64,000 nucleotides of DNA from Hydrogenophaga borbori (GTDB lineage Bacteria > Pseudomonadota > Gammaproteobacteria > Burkholderiales > Burkholderiaceae_C), in assembly GCF_003417535.1 (NCBI RefSeq), contig NZ_QVLS01000003.1, forward strand, positions 372,001 to 436,000. Direction: 5' to 3'. Under the pieces are notes generated by a model that worked only from the letters and a program-made list of their open reading frames with translations, was not told the DNA's origin and did no database searches. Each line of letters starts with the position of its first letter. Position 1 is the first letter of the stretch. A program made the translations under genes and the position numbers. Shown here one piece after another: positions 40,829-52,475 of this stretch.

Positions 40829-41569
40829 TTAGCCATTCAGTTCGTCCGCGAGCTGCTGCGCGGCCTCGAAATCGAGGTCGCCGCTGTAGATGGAGCGGCC
40901 GCAGATCACGCCCTCCACGCCTTCGTCTTCCACCGCGCAGAGCTGGCGGATGTCGTCGAGCTTGGACAGCCCCCCCGAGGCGATGACCGGGATGGACAGG
41001 GACTGCGCCAGCTTGACCGTGGCCTCGATATTGATGCCGCTGAGCATGCCATCGCGCCCGATGTCGGTGTAGATGACGGATTCGACGCCGTAGTCTTCGA
41101 ACTTCTTCGCCAGGTCGACCACCTCGTGGCCGGTGAGCTTGCTCCAGCCGTCGGTGGCGACCTTGCCGTCCTTGGCGTCCAGGCCCACGATGATGTGGCC
41201 GCCGAAGGCCGTGCAGGCGTCCTGCAGGAAGCCGGGATTCTTCACCGCCGCGGTGCCGATGATCACGTAGCGCAGGCCGGCGTCCAGGTAGCGCTCGATG
41301 GTGTCGAGGTCGCGGATGCCGCCGCCGAGCTGCACATCCACCTCGCTGCCGATCTCCTTGAGGATGGCGCGGATGGCCTGCTCGTTCTTCGGCTTGCCCG
41401 CGAAGGCGCCGTTCAGGTCGACCAGGTGCACGCGGCGCGCGCCTTTGTCGACCCAGTTGCGCGCCATGGCGGCCGGGTCGTCACTGAACACCGTGGATTG
41501 GTCCATGTCGCCCTGTTTGAGGCGAACGCAGTGGCCGTCCTTGAGGTCGATGGCGGGAATCAGCAGCAT
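40829..41569 (-). CDS. hisA: ProFAR isomerase
   Basis: 246 residues, a (beta/alpha)8 barrel related to HisF. The catalytic aspartates are D8 in [13 protein letters not shown] and the one in IVGLDAKDG. It isomerises ProFAR to [13 protein letters not shown] and [13 protein letters not shown] are the phosphate loops. It lies 27 bases after hisH. Confidence 0.97.
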   Translation of the reverse strand: MLLIPAIDLKDGHCVRLKQGDMDQSTVFSDDPAAMARNWVDKGARRVHLVDLNGAFAGKPKNEQAIRAILKEIGSEVDVQLGGGIRDLDTIERYLDAGLRYVIIGTAAVKNPGFLQDACTAFGGHIIVGLDAKDGKVATDGWSKLTGHEVVDLAKKFEDYGVESVIYTDIGRDGMLSGINIEATVKLAQSLSIPVIASGGLSKLDDIRQLCAVEDEGVEGVICGRSIYSGDLDFEAAQQLADELNG

Positions 41570-41596
41570 GGTCTTGGGCAGGCGCGGGTGCGCGGC

Positions 41597-42256
41597 TCAG
41601 GGGTTCCAGTGGAGGAAGTTGCGGTAGAGCGCGAGACCTTGGTCCGCGCTCTTTTCGGGGTGAAACTGGGTCGCAAAAATGTTAGCGCGCGACACCGCAG
41701 CTGCAAAGCGGCCGCCGTAGTCCGCTTCGCCGACCACGTGCTCGGGCCGCTCGGGCCGCGCGTAGTAGCTGTGCACGAAGTAGAAGTAGGCCCCGTCGGC
41801 AATGCCCGCCCACAAGGGGTGCACGCCGCGTCCCAGGTCGTGGAACACCCGGTTCCAGCCCATCTGCGGCACTTTGTAGCGGCTGCCGTCGGGCTGGCGC
41901 TGGCCTTCCAGCTCGAAACGCACCACCCGTCCGGGGATCAGGCCCAGGCCCTCGGTGGGCCCTTCGTCGCTGCGGTCCAGCAGCATCTGCATGCCCACGC
42001 AAACGCCGAACAGCGGCTTGTGCGCGCAGGCGTGCAGCACCGCGTCCTTCAGGCCCGAGGCCGCGAGCGCGCGCATGCAGTCGCCCATGTGGCCCTGGCC
42101 AGGCAGCACCACGCGCTCGGCGGCCATCACATCCTCGGCGCGCTGGGTCACGACCACTTCCACACCGCTGCCGCGCGCGGCGTGCAGCACGGCCTGCGAC
42201 ACCGAACGCAGATTGCCGCTCTCGTAGTCGACGACGGCGACCGTCCTGGCTTTCAT
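41597..42256 (-). CDS. hisH: Imidazole glycerol phosphate synthase, glutamine amidotransferase subunit
   Basis: 219 residues. A class I glutamine amidotransferase: nucleophile C86 in [10 protein letters not shown], and the His-Glu pair in TQFHPEKS. It supplies ammonia to HisF through the barrel. The revcomp start reads GTG ATG, so translation may begin one codon earlier at 42259. hisB lies 19 bases upstream. Confidence 0.96.
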   Translation of the reverse strand: MKARTVAVVDYESGNLRSVSQAVLHAARGSGVEVVVTQRAEDVMAAERVVLPGQGHMGDCMRALAASGLKDAVLHACAHKPLFGVCVGMQMLLDRSDEGPTEGLGLIPGRVVRFELEGQRQPDGSRYKVPQMGWNRVFHDLGRGVHPLWAGIADGAYFYFVHSYYARPERPEHVVGEADYGGRFAAAVSRANIFATQFHPEKSADQGLALYRNFLHWNP

Positions 42257-42275
42257 CACGGGGAAGGGAACGGGT

Positions 42276-42905
42276 TCAGAGCGAACCTTTGGTGGAGGGG
42301 ATCACGTCGCCCAGGCGGGGATCGCGCTCGAGGGCGAAACGCACGGCGCGCGCGAAGGCCTTGAACACCGTCTCGGCCTGGTGGTGCGCGTTCTCACCGT
42401 GCAGGTTGTCCACGTGCAGCGTGACGCCAGCGTGGTTCACGAAGCCCTGGAAAAACTCGTAGGTGAGCTGGGTGTCGAAGGCGCCGATCATGCCGGCCTT
42501 GAAGGGCACGCGCATGTGCAGGCCAGGGCGACCGGAGAAGTCGATCACCACCCGCGAGAGCGCCTCGTCGAGAGGCACGTAAGCGTGGCCGTAGCGGCGA
42601 ATGCCCTTCTTGTCGCCCACGGCCTTGGCGAAGGCCTGGCCCAGGCTGATGCCCACGTCTTCCACGGTGTGGTGGCCATCGATGTGCAGGTCGCCCTTGG
42701 CGATGATCTCCAGATCGATCAGGCCGTGGCGCGCGATCTGGTCGAGCATGTGGTCGAAGAAACCAATGCCGGTGGACAGCACGGCGACGCCGCTGCCGTC
42801 CAGGTTGATGCGCACGCCGATCTGCGTTTCGTTGGTATTGCGCTGCACCTGGGCGGCGCGGTCACCGGGACCCGGCGTGGGGAAAGTGGGCGTGGTGGAG
42901 GTCAT
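42276..42905 (-). CDS. hisB: Imidazoleglycerol-phosphate dehydratase
   Basis: 209 residues, the monofunctional enzyme without the phosphatase domain of E. coli HisB. Metal-binding histidines lie in [28 protein letters not shown] and the matching motifs of the second half ([12 protein letters not shown]). A Thr/Pro-rich N-terminal extension of about 20 residues precedes the fold. The start overlaps the hisC stop (ATGA). Confidence 0.96.
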   Translation of the reverse strand: MTSTTPTFPTPGPGDRAAQVQRNTNETQIGVRINLDGSGVAVLSTGIGFFDHMLDQIARHGLIDLEIIAKGDLHIDGHHTVEDVGISLGQAFAKAVGDKKGIRRYGHAYVPLDEALSRVVIDFSGRPGLHMRVPFKAGMIGAFDTQLTYEFFQGFVNHAGVTLHVDNLHGENAHHQAETVFKAFARAVRFALERDPRLGDVIPSTKGSL

Positions 42906-44002
42906 ATGGCGGTCTGCAGGGCCTGGATGAGCCGGGCATTCTCGTCGGGGGTACCCACGGTGAGCCGCAGGCACTGGGCCAGCAGCGGGTGCATTTTAGA
43001 AACATTCTTCACCAGCAAGCCGCGTGCCTTGAGGCCATCGAAGGCGCGCTGCGCGTCGGGTACCCGCACCAGCACCATGTTGGCCTCGCTGGCAAAGGCC
43101 TGAACCTTGGGCAGGCGGGCCAGCGCGGCCATCAGCGCGTCGCGCTGCTCGCGGATCACACCCGCTTGCTGGGCGAACACCTCGGCGTGCTCCAGCGCAA
43201 ACAGCGCGCACTCGGCGTTGAGCACGCTCACGTTGTAGGGCGGGCGCAGCTTGTCGAACTCGTGCACGAGGGCCGCCGGGCCCAGCAGGTAGCCGATGCG
43301 CACGCCGGCCAGGCCGAACTTGGAGAGCGTGCGCATGAGCAGCACGTGCGCGTTGGCCTCGGGCCGGGCGCGCATCTCGTCCAGCCAGGTGTGGCTGGAG
43401 AACGGCTGGTAGGCCTCGTCCACCACCACCAGCCCGCCGAAGCGGGCGGCCTCGGCGATGAGGCGGCGCATGACGTCCGGGTCGAAGCGGTTGGCCGTTG
43501 GGTTGTTCGGGTACGCCAGGTAGGTGATGGCGGGCTGGTGCGCGCGCATCGCGGCCCGCATGGCGGCCTCGTCGAGCGCGAAGTCGGCGGTGAGCGGCAC
43601 GCCGTGGAAGGCCAGGCCCTGCAATTGCGCGCTCATGGCGTACATCACGAAGCCGGGCAGCGGGGCCAGCAGGCTGGCGCCGGGCAGGTCGCAGCCCATG
43701 GCCAGCAGGGAGATCAGCTCGTCGGAGCCATTGCCCAGCATCAGCGCGTGGCCGGCGGGCAGGTCCACGTAGCGCTCCAGCGCGCGCTTGAGTTCGTCGA
43801 TGCGCGCACCAGGGTAGCGGTTGATGGCCACGGCGCCCAGGCGCCGACCCAGCTCGGCCTGCAGCTCGGGCGGCAGGGGGAAGGGGTTCTCCATCGCGTC
43901 CAGCTTGACCAGGCCGGCCGATTCCTGGATGGCGTAGGCCTGCATGGACTGGATGTCCTGGCGGATGCGCGCGAGCGGGTTGGGGTTCACGGGGCTGTTC
44001 AT
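42902..44002 (-). CDS. hisC: Histidinol-phosphate aminotransferase
   Basis: 366 residues. A fold-type I PLP enzyme; the lysine that binds PLP is in [15 protein letters not shown], and [10 protein letters not shown] and the C-terminal arginine region ([12 protein letters not shown]) hold the substrate. It converts imidazole acetol phosphate to histidinol phosphate. The start overlaps the hisD stop (ATGA). A second hisC paralogue is common in this order but is not in the window. Confidence 0.95.
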   Translation of the reverse strand: MNSPVNPNPLARIRQDIQSMQAYAIQESAGLVKLDAMENPFPLPPELQAELGRRLGAVAINRYPGARIDELKRALERYVDLPAGHALMLGNGSDELISLLAMGCDLPGASLLAPLPGFVMYAMSAQLQGLAFHGVPLTADFALDEAAMRAAMRAHQPAITYLAYPNNPTANRFDPDVMRRLIAEAARFGGLVVVDEAYQPFSSHTWLDEMRARPEANAHVLLMRTLSKFGLAGVRIGYLLGPAALVHEFDKLRPPYNVSVLNAECALFALEHAEVFAQQAGVIREQRDALMAALARLPKVQAFASEANMVLVRVPDAQRAFDGLKARGLLVKNVSKMHPLLAQCLRLTVGTPDENARLIQALQTAI

Positions 44003-45405
44003 CGGGGATCGCCTCGCATCGGGGGTACGGTGGGCAGGCGGAGTTCGGCGGCGCGCGCGTGCGCCTGCAGACCTTCGCCGTAGGCCAGTTCGGCGGCCAC
44101 GGTGCCCAGGGTCTGCGCGCCCCGCTCGCTCACCTCGATCAGGCTGCTGCGCTTCTGGAAGTCGTACACACCCAGCGGCGAGGAAAAGCGCGCGGTGCCG
44201 CTGGTGGGCAGCACGTGGTTGGGGCCGGCGCAGTAGTCGCCCAGGCTTTCGCTGGTGTAGGCGCCCAGGAAGATGGCGCCCGCGTGCTTGAGCAGCGGTT
44301 CCCAGCGGTGCGGCTCGGCGCTGGACACCTCCAGGTGCTCGGGCGCGATGCGGTTGCTGATGGCGCAGGCCTCGTCCATGTCGCGCGTGAGGATCAGCGC
44401 GCCGCGGTCGTTGAGGCTCTTGGCGATGATGGCCGCGCGCGGCATGGTGGGCAGCAGGCGGTGGATCGCGGCCATCACGGCCTCGATGTAGGCCGCGTCC
44501 GGGCACAGCAGGATGCTCTGCGCGAGCTCGTCGTGTTCGGCCTGGCTGAACAGGTCCATGGCCACCCAGTCGGCCGGCGTGCTGCCGTCGGCCAATACCA
44601 GGATCTCGCTCGGGCCGGCGATCATGTCGATGCCCACGGTGCCGAAGACGCGCTTCTTGGCGCTGGCCACGTAGGCGTTGCCCGGACCGGTGATCTTGTC
44701 GACCTTGGGCACGGTGGCGGTGCCGTAGGCCAGCGCGGCCACGGCCTGGGCGCCGCCGATGGTGAAAGCGCGCGTGACGCCGGCCACGTGGGCCGCCGCC
44801 AGCACGAGTTCGTTGCGCTCGCCGCGCGTGGCGGTGGCGGCGCCGCTGCCGCCTTCCACGCCACCGGTCGCCACGCTGCCGCGCACGGGCGTGGGCACCA
44901 CCATGACGATCTCGGGCACGCCGGCCACGTGCGCGGGCACGGCGTTCATGATCAGGCTGGACGGGTAGGCCGCCTTGCCGCCGGGCACGTAGATGCCCAC
45001 GCGGTCCAGCGGCGTGACCTTCTGGCCGAGCAGGGTGCCGTCCTCGTCTCGGTAGCTCCAGCTCTCGCCGTTGGCCTTCTTCTGCGCCTCGTGGTAGCGC
45101 CGCACGCGCGCGGCCGCGGACTGCAGGGCTTCGCGCTGGGCGGCGGGCAAGGCGTCGAAGGCGGCCTTGAAATCGGCCTGGCTGAGTTCGAGCTTGTCCA
45201 CGCCGCTGGCCTGCAGGCCGTCGAAGCGCGCGGTGTACTCCAGCACGGCCGCGTCGCCGCGCTGGCGCACGTCGGCCAGGATGTCGGCCACCCGCTGCTC
45301 GATCGCGTGGTCCGTCTCGCTCGACCAATGCAGGCGCTCGGCAAAGCGCGCCTCGAAATCGGGCTGAGTGGTGGACAGGCGAAGGGGCTGGGCGGTCAGG
45401 GTCAT
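43999..45405 (-). CDS. hisD: Histidinol dehydrogenase
   Basis: 468 residues (E. coli 434). It oxidises histidinol twice to histidine with [30 protein letters not shown] with zinc-ligand neighbours, and the conserved [15 protein letters not shown] and [18 protein letters not shown] motifs are present. Residues 174-196 form a Gly/Ala/Thr-rich low-complexity insert (from VRGSVATGG to ATATRGERN) between the VPTP strand and [11 protein letters not shown], where most homologues have a few residues. The start overlaps the hisG stop (ATGA). Confidence 0.96.
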   Translation of the reverse strand: MTLTAQPLRLSTTQPDFEARFAERLHWSSETDHAIEQRVADILADVRQRGDAAVLEYTARFDGLQASGVDKLELSQADFKAAFDALPAAQREALQSAAARVRRYHEAQKKANGESWSYRDEDGTLLGQKVTPLDRVGIYVPGGKAAYPSSLIMNAVPAHVAGVPEIVMVVPTPVRGSVATGGVEGGSGAATATRGERNELVLAAAHVAGVTRAFTIGGAQAVAALAYGTATVPKVDKITGPGNAYVASAKKRVFGTVGIDMIAGPSEILVLADGSTPADWVAMDLFSQAEHDELAQSILLCPDAAYIEAVMAAIHRLLPTMPRAAIIAKSLNDRGALILTRDMDEACAISNRIAPEHLEVSSAEPHRWEPLLKHAGAIFLGAYTSESLGDYCAGPNHVLPTSGTARFSSPLGVYDFQKRSSLIEVSERGAQTLGTVAAELAYGEGLQAHARAAELRLPTVPPMRGDPR

Positions 45406-46054
45406 GCGGTGGCGGGCTCCACGGCCCGGGCGAAGGCGTCGATGAGCGGGCGCAGCCGCGCCTGCTTGAGCTTGAGCGCGGCCTGGTTGACCACCAGGCG
45501 CGAGCTGATGTCCATGATGCGTTCGACCTCGATCAGGTTGTTGGCCTTGAGCGTATTGCCGGTGGACACCAGGTCCACGATGGCGTCGGCCAGGCCGGTG
45601 AGCGGGGCCAGTTCCATGCTGCCGTAGAGCTTGATCAGGTCCACGTGCACGCCCTTGCTGGCGAAGAACTCGCGCGCGATGGCGGTGTACTTGGTGGCCA
45701 CACGCAGGCGCGAGCCCTGGCGCACGGCCGAGGCGTAGTCGAAGTCGGCCCGCACGGCCACGCTGACGCGGCAGCGCGCGATGTTCAGGTCCAGCGGCTG
45801 GTACAGGCCCTGGCCGCCGTGTTCGATCAGCGTGTCCTTGCCGGTCACGCCGAGATCGGCGCCGCCGTGCTCCACGTAGGTGGGCACGTCGGTGGCGCGC
45901 ACCAGCACCACGCGCACGTCGGCCTGGCTGGTGGGCAGGATGAGCTTGCGCGACTTCTCGGGGTCTTCGAGCACCTCGATGCCGGCCGCGCGCAGCAGCG
46001 GCAGGGTCTCGTCGAAGATGCGGCCTTTGGACAGGGCAAGCGTGATGGACGGGC

Positions 46055-46058
<4 letters not shown>
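45402..46058 (-). CDS. hisG: ATP phosphoribosyltransferase, short form
   Basis: 218 residues. The catalytic domain only: [27 protein letters not shown] and the PRPP-binding [14 protein letters not shown]. The C-terminal regulatory domain of long HisG is absent, so it belongs to the class that needs the HisS-like partner HisZ for activity and histidine feedback. hisZ is not in the window. It is the first his gene and overlaps murA by four bases. Confidence 0.96.
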
Positions 46059-47335
<1,277 letters not shown>

Positions 47336-47339
47336 GGTG

Positions 47340-47579
47340 TCAGTGTTGGGCCGCCCATTCGGCGGGGGTGAGGGTCTGCATCGACAGCGCGTGCACTTCG
47401 TCGGTGTGCATGCGCTGGCCCAGCGTGGCGTAGACGGCCTGGTGGCGCTGGATCAGGCGCTTGCCTTCGAAAGCCGGCGACACGATGACCGCGGACCAGT
47501 GGCGGCCGTCGCCCGTCACCTCGATGTGATGGCAGGCCAGGCCCCCGGCGATGAGGGATTGCAGTTGTTCGGCGGTCAT
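47340..47579 (-). CDS. ibaG: BolA/IbaG family protein
   Basis: 79 residues. The BolA fold is indicated by [30 protein letters not shown]; the short length and place next to murA and mla genes match IbaG (YrbA) of E. coli rather than BolA. BolA proteins join with monothiol glutaredoxins to hold 2Fe-2S clusters; grxD is at 6826. A wide gene block separates the two here. Four bases lie between its stop and the murA start. Confidence 0.92.
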   Translation of the reverse strand: MTAEQLQSLIAGGLACHHIEVTGDGRHWSAVIVSPAFEGKRLIQRHQAVYATLGQRMHTDEVHALSMQTLTPAEWAAQH

Positions 47580-47583
47580 GGGA

Positions 47584-48339
47584 TCAGTGGCGGACCTTGT
47601 AGCCGGTCTTGAGCAGGTGCAGGGCCAGGGCGCTGACCGCCAGCAGGGCTCCGCCCACCAGCGCCAGGCTCAGCCAGGGCGAGACGTCGCTGCGGCCGAA
47701 AAAGCCGTAGCGGAAGCCGTCGATCATGTAGAAGAAGGGGTTGAGGTGGCTCACGCTCTGCCAGAACGCCGGCAGGGAATGGATCGAGTAGAACACGCCC
47801 GACAGGAAGGTCATGGGCATGATGATGAAGTTCTGGAACGCGGCCATCTGGTCGAACTTCTCGGCCCACAGGCCGGCGATCAGCCCCAGCGTGCCCATCA
47901 GCGCGGCACCCAGCACGCCAAACACCAGGATCCACAGCGGCGCCACGAAACCGGGCTGCGCGAACAACCAGGCCACGATCAGCACGCCCAGGCCCACGGC
48001 GAGGCCGCGCACCATGGACGAGCCCACGTAGGCCACGAACCAGGCGCGGTGCGACAGCGGCGTGAGCAGCAGGAACACCAGGCTGCCCATGATCTTGCTC
48101 TGGATGAGCGACGAACTGCTGTTGGCGAAGGCGTTCTGCAGCACGCTCATCATCACCAGGCCCGGCACCAGGAAGGCGGTGTAGCTCACCTCGCCATAAA
48201 CCACGGCCCGACCCTCGAGCACGTGCGCGAACACCGCCAGGTACAGCAAGGCGGTGATGACGGGTGCGGCCACGGTCTGGAAAGCGACCTTCCAGAAGCG
48301 CAGCACCTCTTTGTAGAAAAGCGTTTGCCAGCCAGTCAT
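47584..48339 (-). CDS. ABC-2 type transporter permease, YadH-like
   Basis: 251 residues with about six membrane helices; the family start WQTLFYKEVLRFWKVAFQTV and the conserved NPFFYMIDGFRYGFFG near the C terminus match the YadH group of ABC-2 exporters. Substrate unknown. Its ATG overlaps the ATPase stop (ATGA). The pair lies between mlaB and ibaG, which suggests an envelope role but does not prove one. Confidence 0.88.
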   Translation of the reverse strand: MTGWQTLFYKEVLRFWKVAFQTVAAPVITALLYLAVFAHVLEGRAVVYGEVSYTAFLVPGLVMMSVLQNAFANSSSSLIQSKIMGSLVFLLLTPLSHRAWFVAYVGSSMVRGLAVGLGVLIVAWLFAQPGFVAPLWILVFGVLGAALMGTLGLIAGLWAEKFDQMAAFQNFIIMPMTFLSGVFYSIHSLPAFWQSVSHLNPFFYMIDGFRYGFFGRSDVSPWLSLALVGGALLAVSALALHLLKTGYKVRH

Positions 48340-49283
48340 ACCGATGCCTTCAGCGCCTGTTGGGCGGGGATCGCCGATGCGCCGCTGCCCGTGAGATCGA
48401 GGAACACGTCCTCCAGGTCGGCCTTGCGCACCTCGATGTCCTCGGGCATGACGCCGGCCTCGCGCAGGCGCGACAGCACGTGCTCCACGGCGCGCGCGTC
48501 CAGCGCGGGCAGTTGCACCACGCGGCCCGTGATGCGCGCCTGCGCCGCGATGTCGGCCGGCAGGGCTGTGTCGGTCTTGAAGCGCAGCACGTTGGCCGCG
48601 GCGCGCGCCAGCAGGGCCGAGGTGGACTCCAGCGCCACCACCTGCCCCAGCTTGAGCATGGCGATGCGGCTGCACAGGGCCTCGGCCTCTTCCAGGTAGT
48701 GGGTGGTCAGCAGCACGGTGCTGCCCAGGCGCTTGTTCAGGCCCGAGACAAACTGCCACAGCGTCTGGCGCAGTTCCACGTCCACGCCGGCGGTGGGCTC
48801 GTCGAGCACGATGACGGACGGCTTGTGCACCAGCGCCTGGGCGATCAGCACGCGCCGCTTCATGCCACCCGAAAGCTGGCGCATGTTGGCCGTGGCCTTG
48901 TCGGCCAGGCCCAGACCACTGAGCAGCTCGTCGATCCAGTCGTCGTTGTGGCGGATGCCGAAGTAGCCCGACTGGATGCGCAGCGCCTCGCGCACATTGA
49001 AGAAGGGGTCGAACACCAGTTCCTGCGGCACGACGCCGAGCTGGCGGCGCGCGGCCTGGTAGTCGGTCTGCACGTCGTGGCCGTGCACGGTGATGCGGCC
49101 CTCGGTGGCACGCGCCAGGCCGGCCAGGATGCTGATGAGCGTGGTCTTGCCCGCGCCGTTGGGGCCCAGCAGACCGAAGAATTCACCCGGCTCGATGTCG
49201 AAACTGACCGAACGCAGGGCGTGCAGGTCGCCACGCGAGGTGGCGTAGGTTTTGGATACGTTCTGGAATGAGACGGCTGGCAT
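48336..49283 (-). CDS. ABC transporter ATP-binding protein, YadG-like
   Basis: 315 residues. Walker A GPNGAGKTT at 40-48, signature LSGGMKRR, Walker B VIVLDEPTAGVD, and the H-loop LLTTHYLEEAE. The C-terminal 60 residues form the domain typical of ABC-2 exporter ATPases. It drives the permease encoded next. A TAGAAT hexamer (49345-49350 on the minus strand) about 60 bases upstream could be a -10, but no -35 matches. Confidence 0.9.
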   Translation of the reverse strand: MPAVSFQNVSKTYATSRGDLHALRSVSFDIEPGEFFGLLGPNGAGKTTLISILAGLARATEGRITVHGHDVQTDYQAARRQLGVVPQELVFDPFFNVREALRIQSGYFGIRHNDDWIDELLSGLGLADKATANMRQLSGGMKRRVLIAQALVHKPSVIVLDEPTAGVDVELRQTLWQFVSGLNKRLGSTVLLTTHYLEEAEALCSRIAMLKLGQVVALESTSALLARAAANVLRFKTDTALPADIAAQARITGRVVQLPALDARAVEHVLSRLREAGVMPEDIEVRKADLEDVFLDLTGSGASAIPAQQALKASV

Positions 49284-49397
49284 GCGCAGCTACCGCGAAT
49301 CCGGCCCGAGGCACGGGACATCCGTGGCGGGCGGGGAACGGGGGATTCTACGGCTGGGCCCTCGCCCGCGCTGGCGAAGGGGTGCCCCGGCAACGGT

Positions 49398-49670
49398 TCA
49401 GGCGGGCAGCAGTTCCTGCACGCCGTAGGCGGCGACCAGATCGCGCAGGCGCGGCGGCCAGTGGGTCACGCTCAGCGAGCGCCCGGCGCGCTGGGCCTCG
49501 CGCCGCAACTCCAGCAGCAGGGCCACCGCGGACGAGTCGAAGCTGCGCAGCCCGCCGGCGTCGACCGTGAAGGCGCCCCCCGGCTGCGCGGCCAGCGCGC
49601 GGCGCAGGCCGTCCAGCGTGGCCGCGGCCTCCGCTGTCGTCAGCCGCTCGGGCAGGCGGGCCTCGCCCAT
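49398..49670 (-). CDS. mlaB: STAS-domain protein MlaB
   Basis: 90 residues, a single STAS domain with LRSFDSSAVALLLELRREA. MlaB binds the MlaF ATPase and is needed for assembly of the MlaFEDB phospholipid transporter. The ATG shares one base with the mlaC stop. A 114-base gap follows before the YadG-like gene. Confidence 0.9.
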   Translation of the reverse strand: MGEARLPERLTTAEAAATLDGLRRALAAQPGGAFTVDAGGLRSFDSSAVALLLELRREAQRAGRSLSVTHWPPRLRDLVAAYGVQELLPA

Positions 49671-50302
49671 CAGTTGGTTTTGGCGGTGGTACCGCCGGCC
49701 TTGTTGCGCTGCGCCAGGGTCTGGATCAGGCCGTCGATGCCCTTGGCATTGATCTCCTGGGCGAACTGGGTGCGGTAGGTCTCCACCAGCCACAGGCCCA
49801 GTACGTTCAGGTCGTAGATCTTCCAGCCATCGCCGGCCTTTTCCATGCGGTAGTCGAGCTGGATGGGCTCGCCGCGGCCACGCACCTCGGAGCGCACCAC
49901 CACCTCGGTGTCACCGGGCTGCATGCGCAGGGGCTTGAAGCTGAGGGTCTGGTCGCGCACCTCGCTCAGGGCGCCAGAATAGGTGCGCACCAGCAGGGCC
50001 TTGAATTCCGCCTGCAGGCGCTGCTGCTGCTCGGGCGTGGCCTGGCGCCAATGGCGGCCCACGGCGGAAGCGGTCATGCGCGTGAAATTCACGTTCGGCA
50101 TGATCTTTTCGTCCACCACGGCCATGATGCGGTCGATGTTGCCGGCCTTGATGGCGGGATCGGCCTTGATCAGGTCGAGCACCTCGGTGGACAGGCGCTT
50201 GACCATGGCGTCGGGGGCCTCGGCGGCGCGGGCGGGCAAGGTGAAGGCGGTCAGGGCCAGCGCGATGCCGGCCAGCCAGGAACGTCGGTGCAGAAGAATC
50301 AT
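49670..50302 (-). CDS. mlaC: Periplasmic phospholipid-binding protein MlaC
   Basis: 210 residues. A signal peptide (1-26, ending ARA) leads the Tol-Tol-Ttg2D/MlaC fold: KADPAIKAGNIDRIMAVVDEKIMPNVNF and the NVLGLWLVETYRTQF stretch. It carries phospholipid between MlaA in the outer membrane and MlaFEDB in the inner membrane. The stop region couples to mlaB. mlaA lies 122 bases upstream. Confidence 0.94.
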   Translation of the reverse strand: MILLHRRSWLAGIALALTAFTLPARAAEAPDAMVKRLSTEVLDLIKADPAIKAGNIDRIMAVVDEKIMPNVNFTRMTASAVGRHWRQATPEQQQRLQAEFKALLVRTYSGALSEVRDQTLSFKPLRMQPGDTEVVVRSEVRGRGEPIQLDYRMEKAGDGWKIYDLNVLGLWLVETYRTQFAQEINAKGIDGLIQTLAQRNKAGGTTAKTN

Positions 50303-50424
50303 GAAAGTCCTTTCCGGGCTTGTGGCCCGTGAGCCCGCATTGTGGCGAGGCGGCGCCCGTCGAATGTGACGGGTTCGCGAGGGATCGTGACGAGGCGTTT
50401 CAGCAGCAAGCGCCCACTATCGCC

Positions 50425-51150
50425 CTATTCCCCATCGCCCGTGCCAATGCCTTTGTCGATCATGTCGTCGATCTGACGCTGACGGCGGCCCAGGTAGAAG
50501 TCGCGCATGAGGCTGTACTTGTCGAGCGCGGCGCCTTCGAACAACTCGCCAGCGCGCAGCAGGCCGGCGCGCGTATCCACCACGCGCAAGGCATAGAGGG
50601 AATTGCGCGTGGGAATGTGGTTGACATGGTCCACCAGATCGCCCTCCCAGTCCACCACCAGGCCACCGGTGTCGCGCACGGTGGACGGGCCGAAGAACGG
50701 CAACACCACGTAGGCGCCCGGCGGCACGCCCCAGCGGCCCAGGGTCTGGCCGAAGTCGATGCGCGTGCGCGGAATGCCGGCCTCACCGGCGATGTCGAGC
50801 AAACCGCCCAAGCCCAGCACGGTGTTGACGCCGAAACGCAGCAGGTTGTCGGCGGTTTCGCGCGGGCGCAGCTGCAGGCCGGCGTTGACGGCGGACCACA
50901 GGTCGCCCAGGTTGCCGAAGAAGTTGTTGACCCCCGTGCGCACCGGGCTGGGCGTGATGTCGACGTAGGCCGTGGCCACGGGCTTGAGCACCGCCGTGTC
51001 GATCGCATCGTTGAAGCGGTAGACGCCGCGGTTCAGGGGCTCCAGCGGGTCCTTCGGGTCGGCATCGGGGCCGGTGGCGCAGCCGGCCAGCAGCACCAGG
51101 GCGGCGGCCACCGCCAGCGCGGGGCGGGGGGTGGAACGTGCGGGGGTCAT
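50425..51150 (-). CDS. mlaA: Outer-membrane lipoprotein MlaA (VacJ)
   Basis: 241 residues. The lipobox LLAGC places the lipidated cysteine at C24. The MlaA body shows DPLEPLNRGVYRFNDAIDTAVLKPVA and the channel region GAYVVLPFFGPSTVRDTGG. It removes misplaced phospholipids from the outer leaflet of the outer membrane. In E. coli mlaA is elsewhere in the genome; here it lies between mlaD and mlaC, which is usual for Burkholderiales. Confidence 0.94.
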   Translation of the reverse strand: MTPARSTPRPALAVAAALVLLAGCATGPDADPKDPLEPLNRGVYRFNDAIDTAVLKPVATAYVDITPSPVRTGVNNFFGNLGDLWSAVNAGLQLRPRETADNLLRFGVNTVLGLGGLLDIAGEAGIPRTRIDFGQTLGRWGVPPGAYVVLPFFGPSTVRDTGGLVVDWEGDLVDHVNHIPTRNSLYALRVVDTRAGLLRAGELFEGAALDKYSLMRDFYLGRRQRQIDDMIDKGIGTGDGE

Positions 51151-51180
51151 GGGGTCTCCCAGTCGTGGACTGCTCTTTAT

Positions 51181-51669
51181 TTATTGGGCGCCGGGTTCGG
51201 ACTTCTTCTCACCACCTTCGGCCGCACGACTGAACAGGAACTGGCCGATCAGGTTTTCCAGCACCAGGGCCGACTGCGTCTGGGTGACCAGGGCGCCATC
51301 GGCCAGGTTTTCCGGGTCGCCGCCGGGCTCGATGCCCACGTACTGCTCGCCGAGCAGGCCGCTGGTGAGGATCTTCATGGAGCTGTCGCGCGGGAAGGCG
51401 TAGCGCTTCTGCAGCGTCAAGCCGACGCTGGCCTGGAAGGTCTTGTCGTCGAAACCGATGGTCTCGACCCGCCCCACCACCACCCCGGCCGAGCGCACGG
51501 CCGCGCCGGTCTTCAGGCCGCCCGCGTTGTCAAAACGCGCCGTGACCCGGTAGGTGGGCTCGAAGCTGATCTGCAGCAGGTTGGCCGACTGCAGCGCGAG
51601 AAACAGGATGGCCGCGCCGCCAATGAGCACGAACAGGCCAACCCAGAAATCGTTCTTGGAAGAGGTCAT
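51181..51669 (-). CDS. mlaD: MCE-domain protein MlaD
   Basis: 162 residues. A membrane anchor (about 8-30) is followed by one MCE domain (about 38-115) with FDNAGGLKTGAAVRSAGVVVG and the GLLGEQYVGIEPGG motif, then a short tail. Hexameric MlaD forms the lipid tunnel on MlaE. The ATG at 51669 follows the mlaE stop by 20 bases and has AGAAAGACC upstream; an upstream start would add only six residues. Confidence 0.94.
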   Translation of the reverse strand: MTSSKNDFWVGLFVLIGGAAILFLALQSANLLQISFEPTYRVTARFDNAGGLKTGAAVRSAGVVVGRVETIGFDDKTFQASVGLTLQKRYAFPRDSSMKILTSGLLGEQYVGIEPGGDPENLADGALVTQTQSALVLENLIGQFLFSRAAEGGEKKSEPGAQ

Positions 51670-51689
51670 GGTCTTTCTCCGACGCATCC

Positions 51690-52475
51690 TCAGATGCTGA
51701 ACATCATGGCGGTAAGCACGAAATCGAGGCCCAGCACCGTGAGAGAGGCCATGACCACCGTGCGGGTGGTGGCGCGCGATACGCCCTCGGGCGTGGGCTG
51801 GGCCAGGTAGCCCTGCAGCAGCGCGATGAAGGTCACGGCGAAGCCAAACACGGCGCTCTTGATGACGCCATTGCCGACGTCGTCCCAGACGTCCACCCCG
51901 CCCTGCATCTGGCTCCAGAAAGCGCCGCCGTCCAGACCGATGAGGCCCACGCCGACGACCCAGCCGCCGATCACGCCGACCGCACTGAACACGGCCGCCA
52001 GCAAGGGCATGGTGATGACACCGGCCCAGAAACGCGGCGCGAGCACGCGGCGCACCGGGTCCACGGCCATCATTTCCATGGCGCTGAGCTGCTCGCCGGC
52101 CTTCATGAGGCCGATCTCGGCCGTGAGCGAGGTGCCCGCGCGGCCGGCGAACAGCAGCGCGCTCACCACCGGGCCCAGCTCGCGCACCAGCGACAGCGCC
52201 ACCAGCAGGCCCAGGGCCTCGGTGGCACCGTAGATGCGCAGCGTGTAGTAGCCCTGCAGGCCCAGCACGAAGCCCACGAACAGGCCTGAGACGCCAATGA
52301 TGGACAGCGAGTGGTTGCCCAGGAAGTGGATCTGGTCTCGCACCAGACCGAAGCGGCGCAGCGCCGCCCCGCCCAGGAGCAGCAGGCGCAGGAACAGCCG
52401 CGCGCCATGGCCCAGCGCGGTGATGTGCTGGCGCACGGCGCGGCCGACGTGGGCGGGGTGCAGTGCCTTGAGCAT
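51690..52475 (-). CDS. mlaE: Phospholipid ABC transporter permease MlaE
   Basis: 261 residues, about five membrane segments. The family coupling region [21 protein letters not shown] and GGWVVGVGL are clear, and the C-terminal [20 protein letters not shown] is the last helix. Inner-membrane core of MlaFEDB. The ATG shares one base with the mlaF stop. Confidence 0.94.
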   Translation of the reverse strand: MLKALHPAHVGRAVRQHITALGHGARLFLRLLLLGGAALRRFGLVRDQIHFLGNHSLSIIGVSGLFVGFVLGLQGYYTLRIYGATEALGLLVALSLVRELGPVVSALLFAGRAGTSLTAEIGLMKAGEQLSAMEMMAVDPVRRVLAPRFWAGVITMPLLAAVFSAVGVIGGWVVGVGLIGLDGGAFWSQMQGGVDVWDDVGNGVIKSAVFGFAVTFIALLQGYLAQPTPEGVSRATTRTVVMASLTVLGLDFVLTAMMFSI

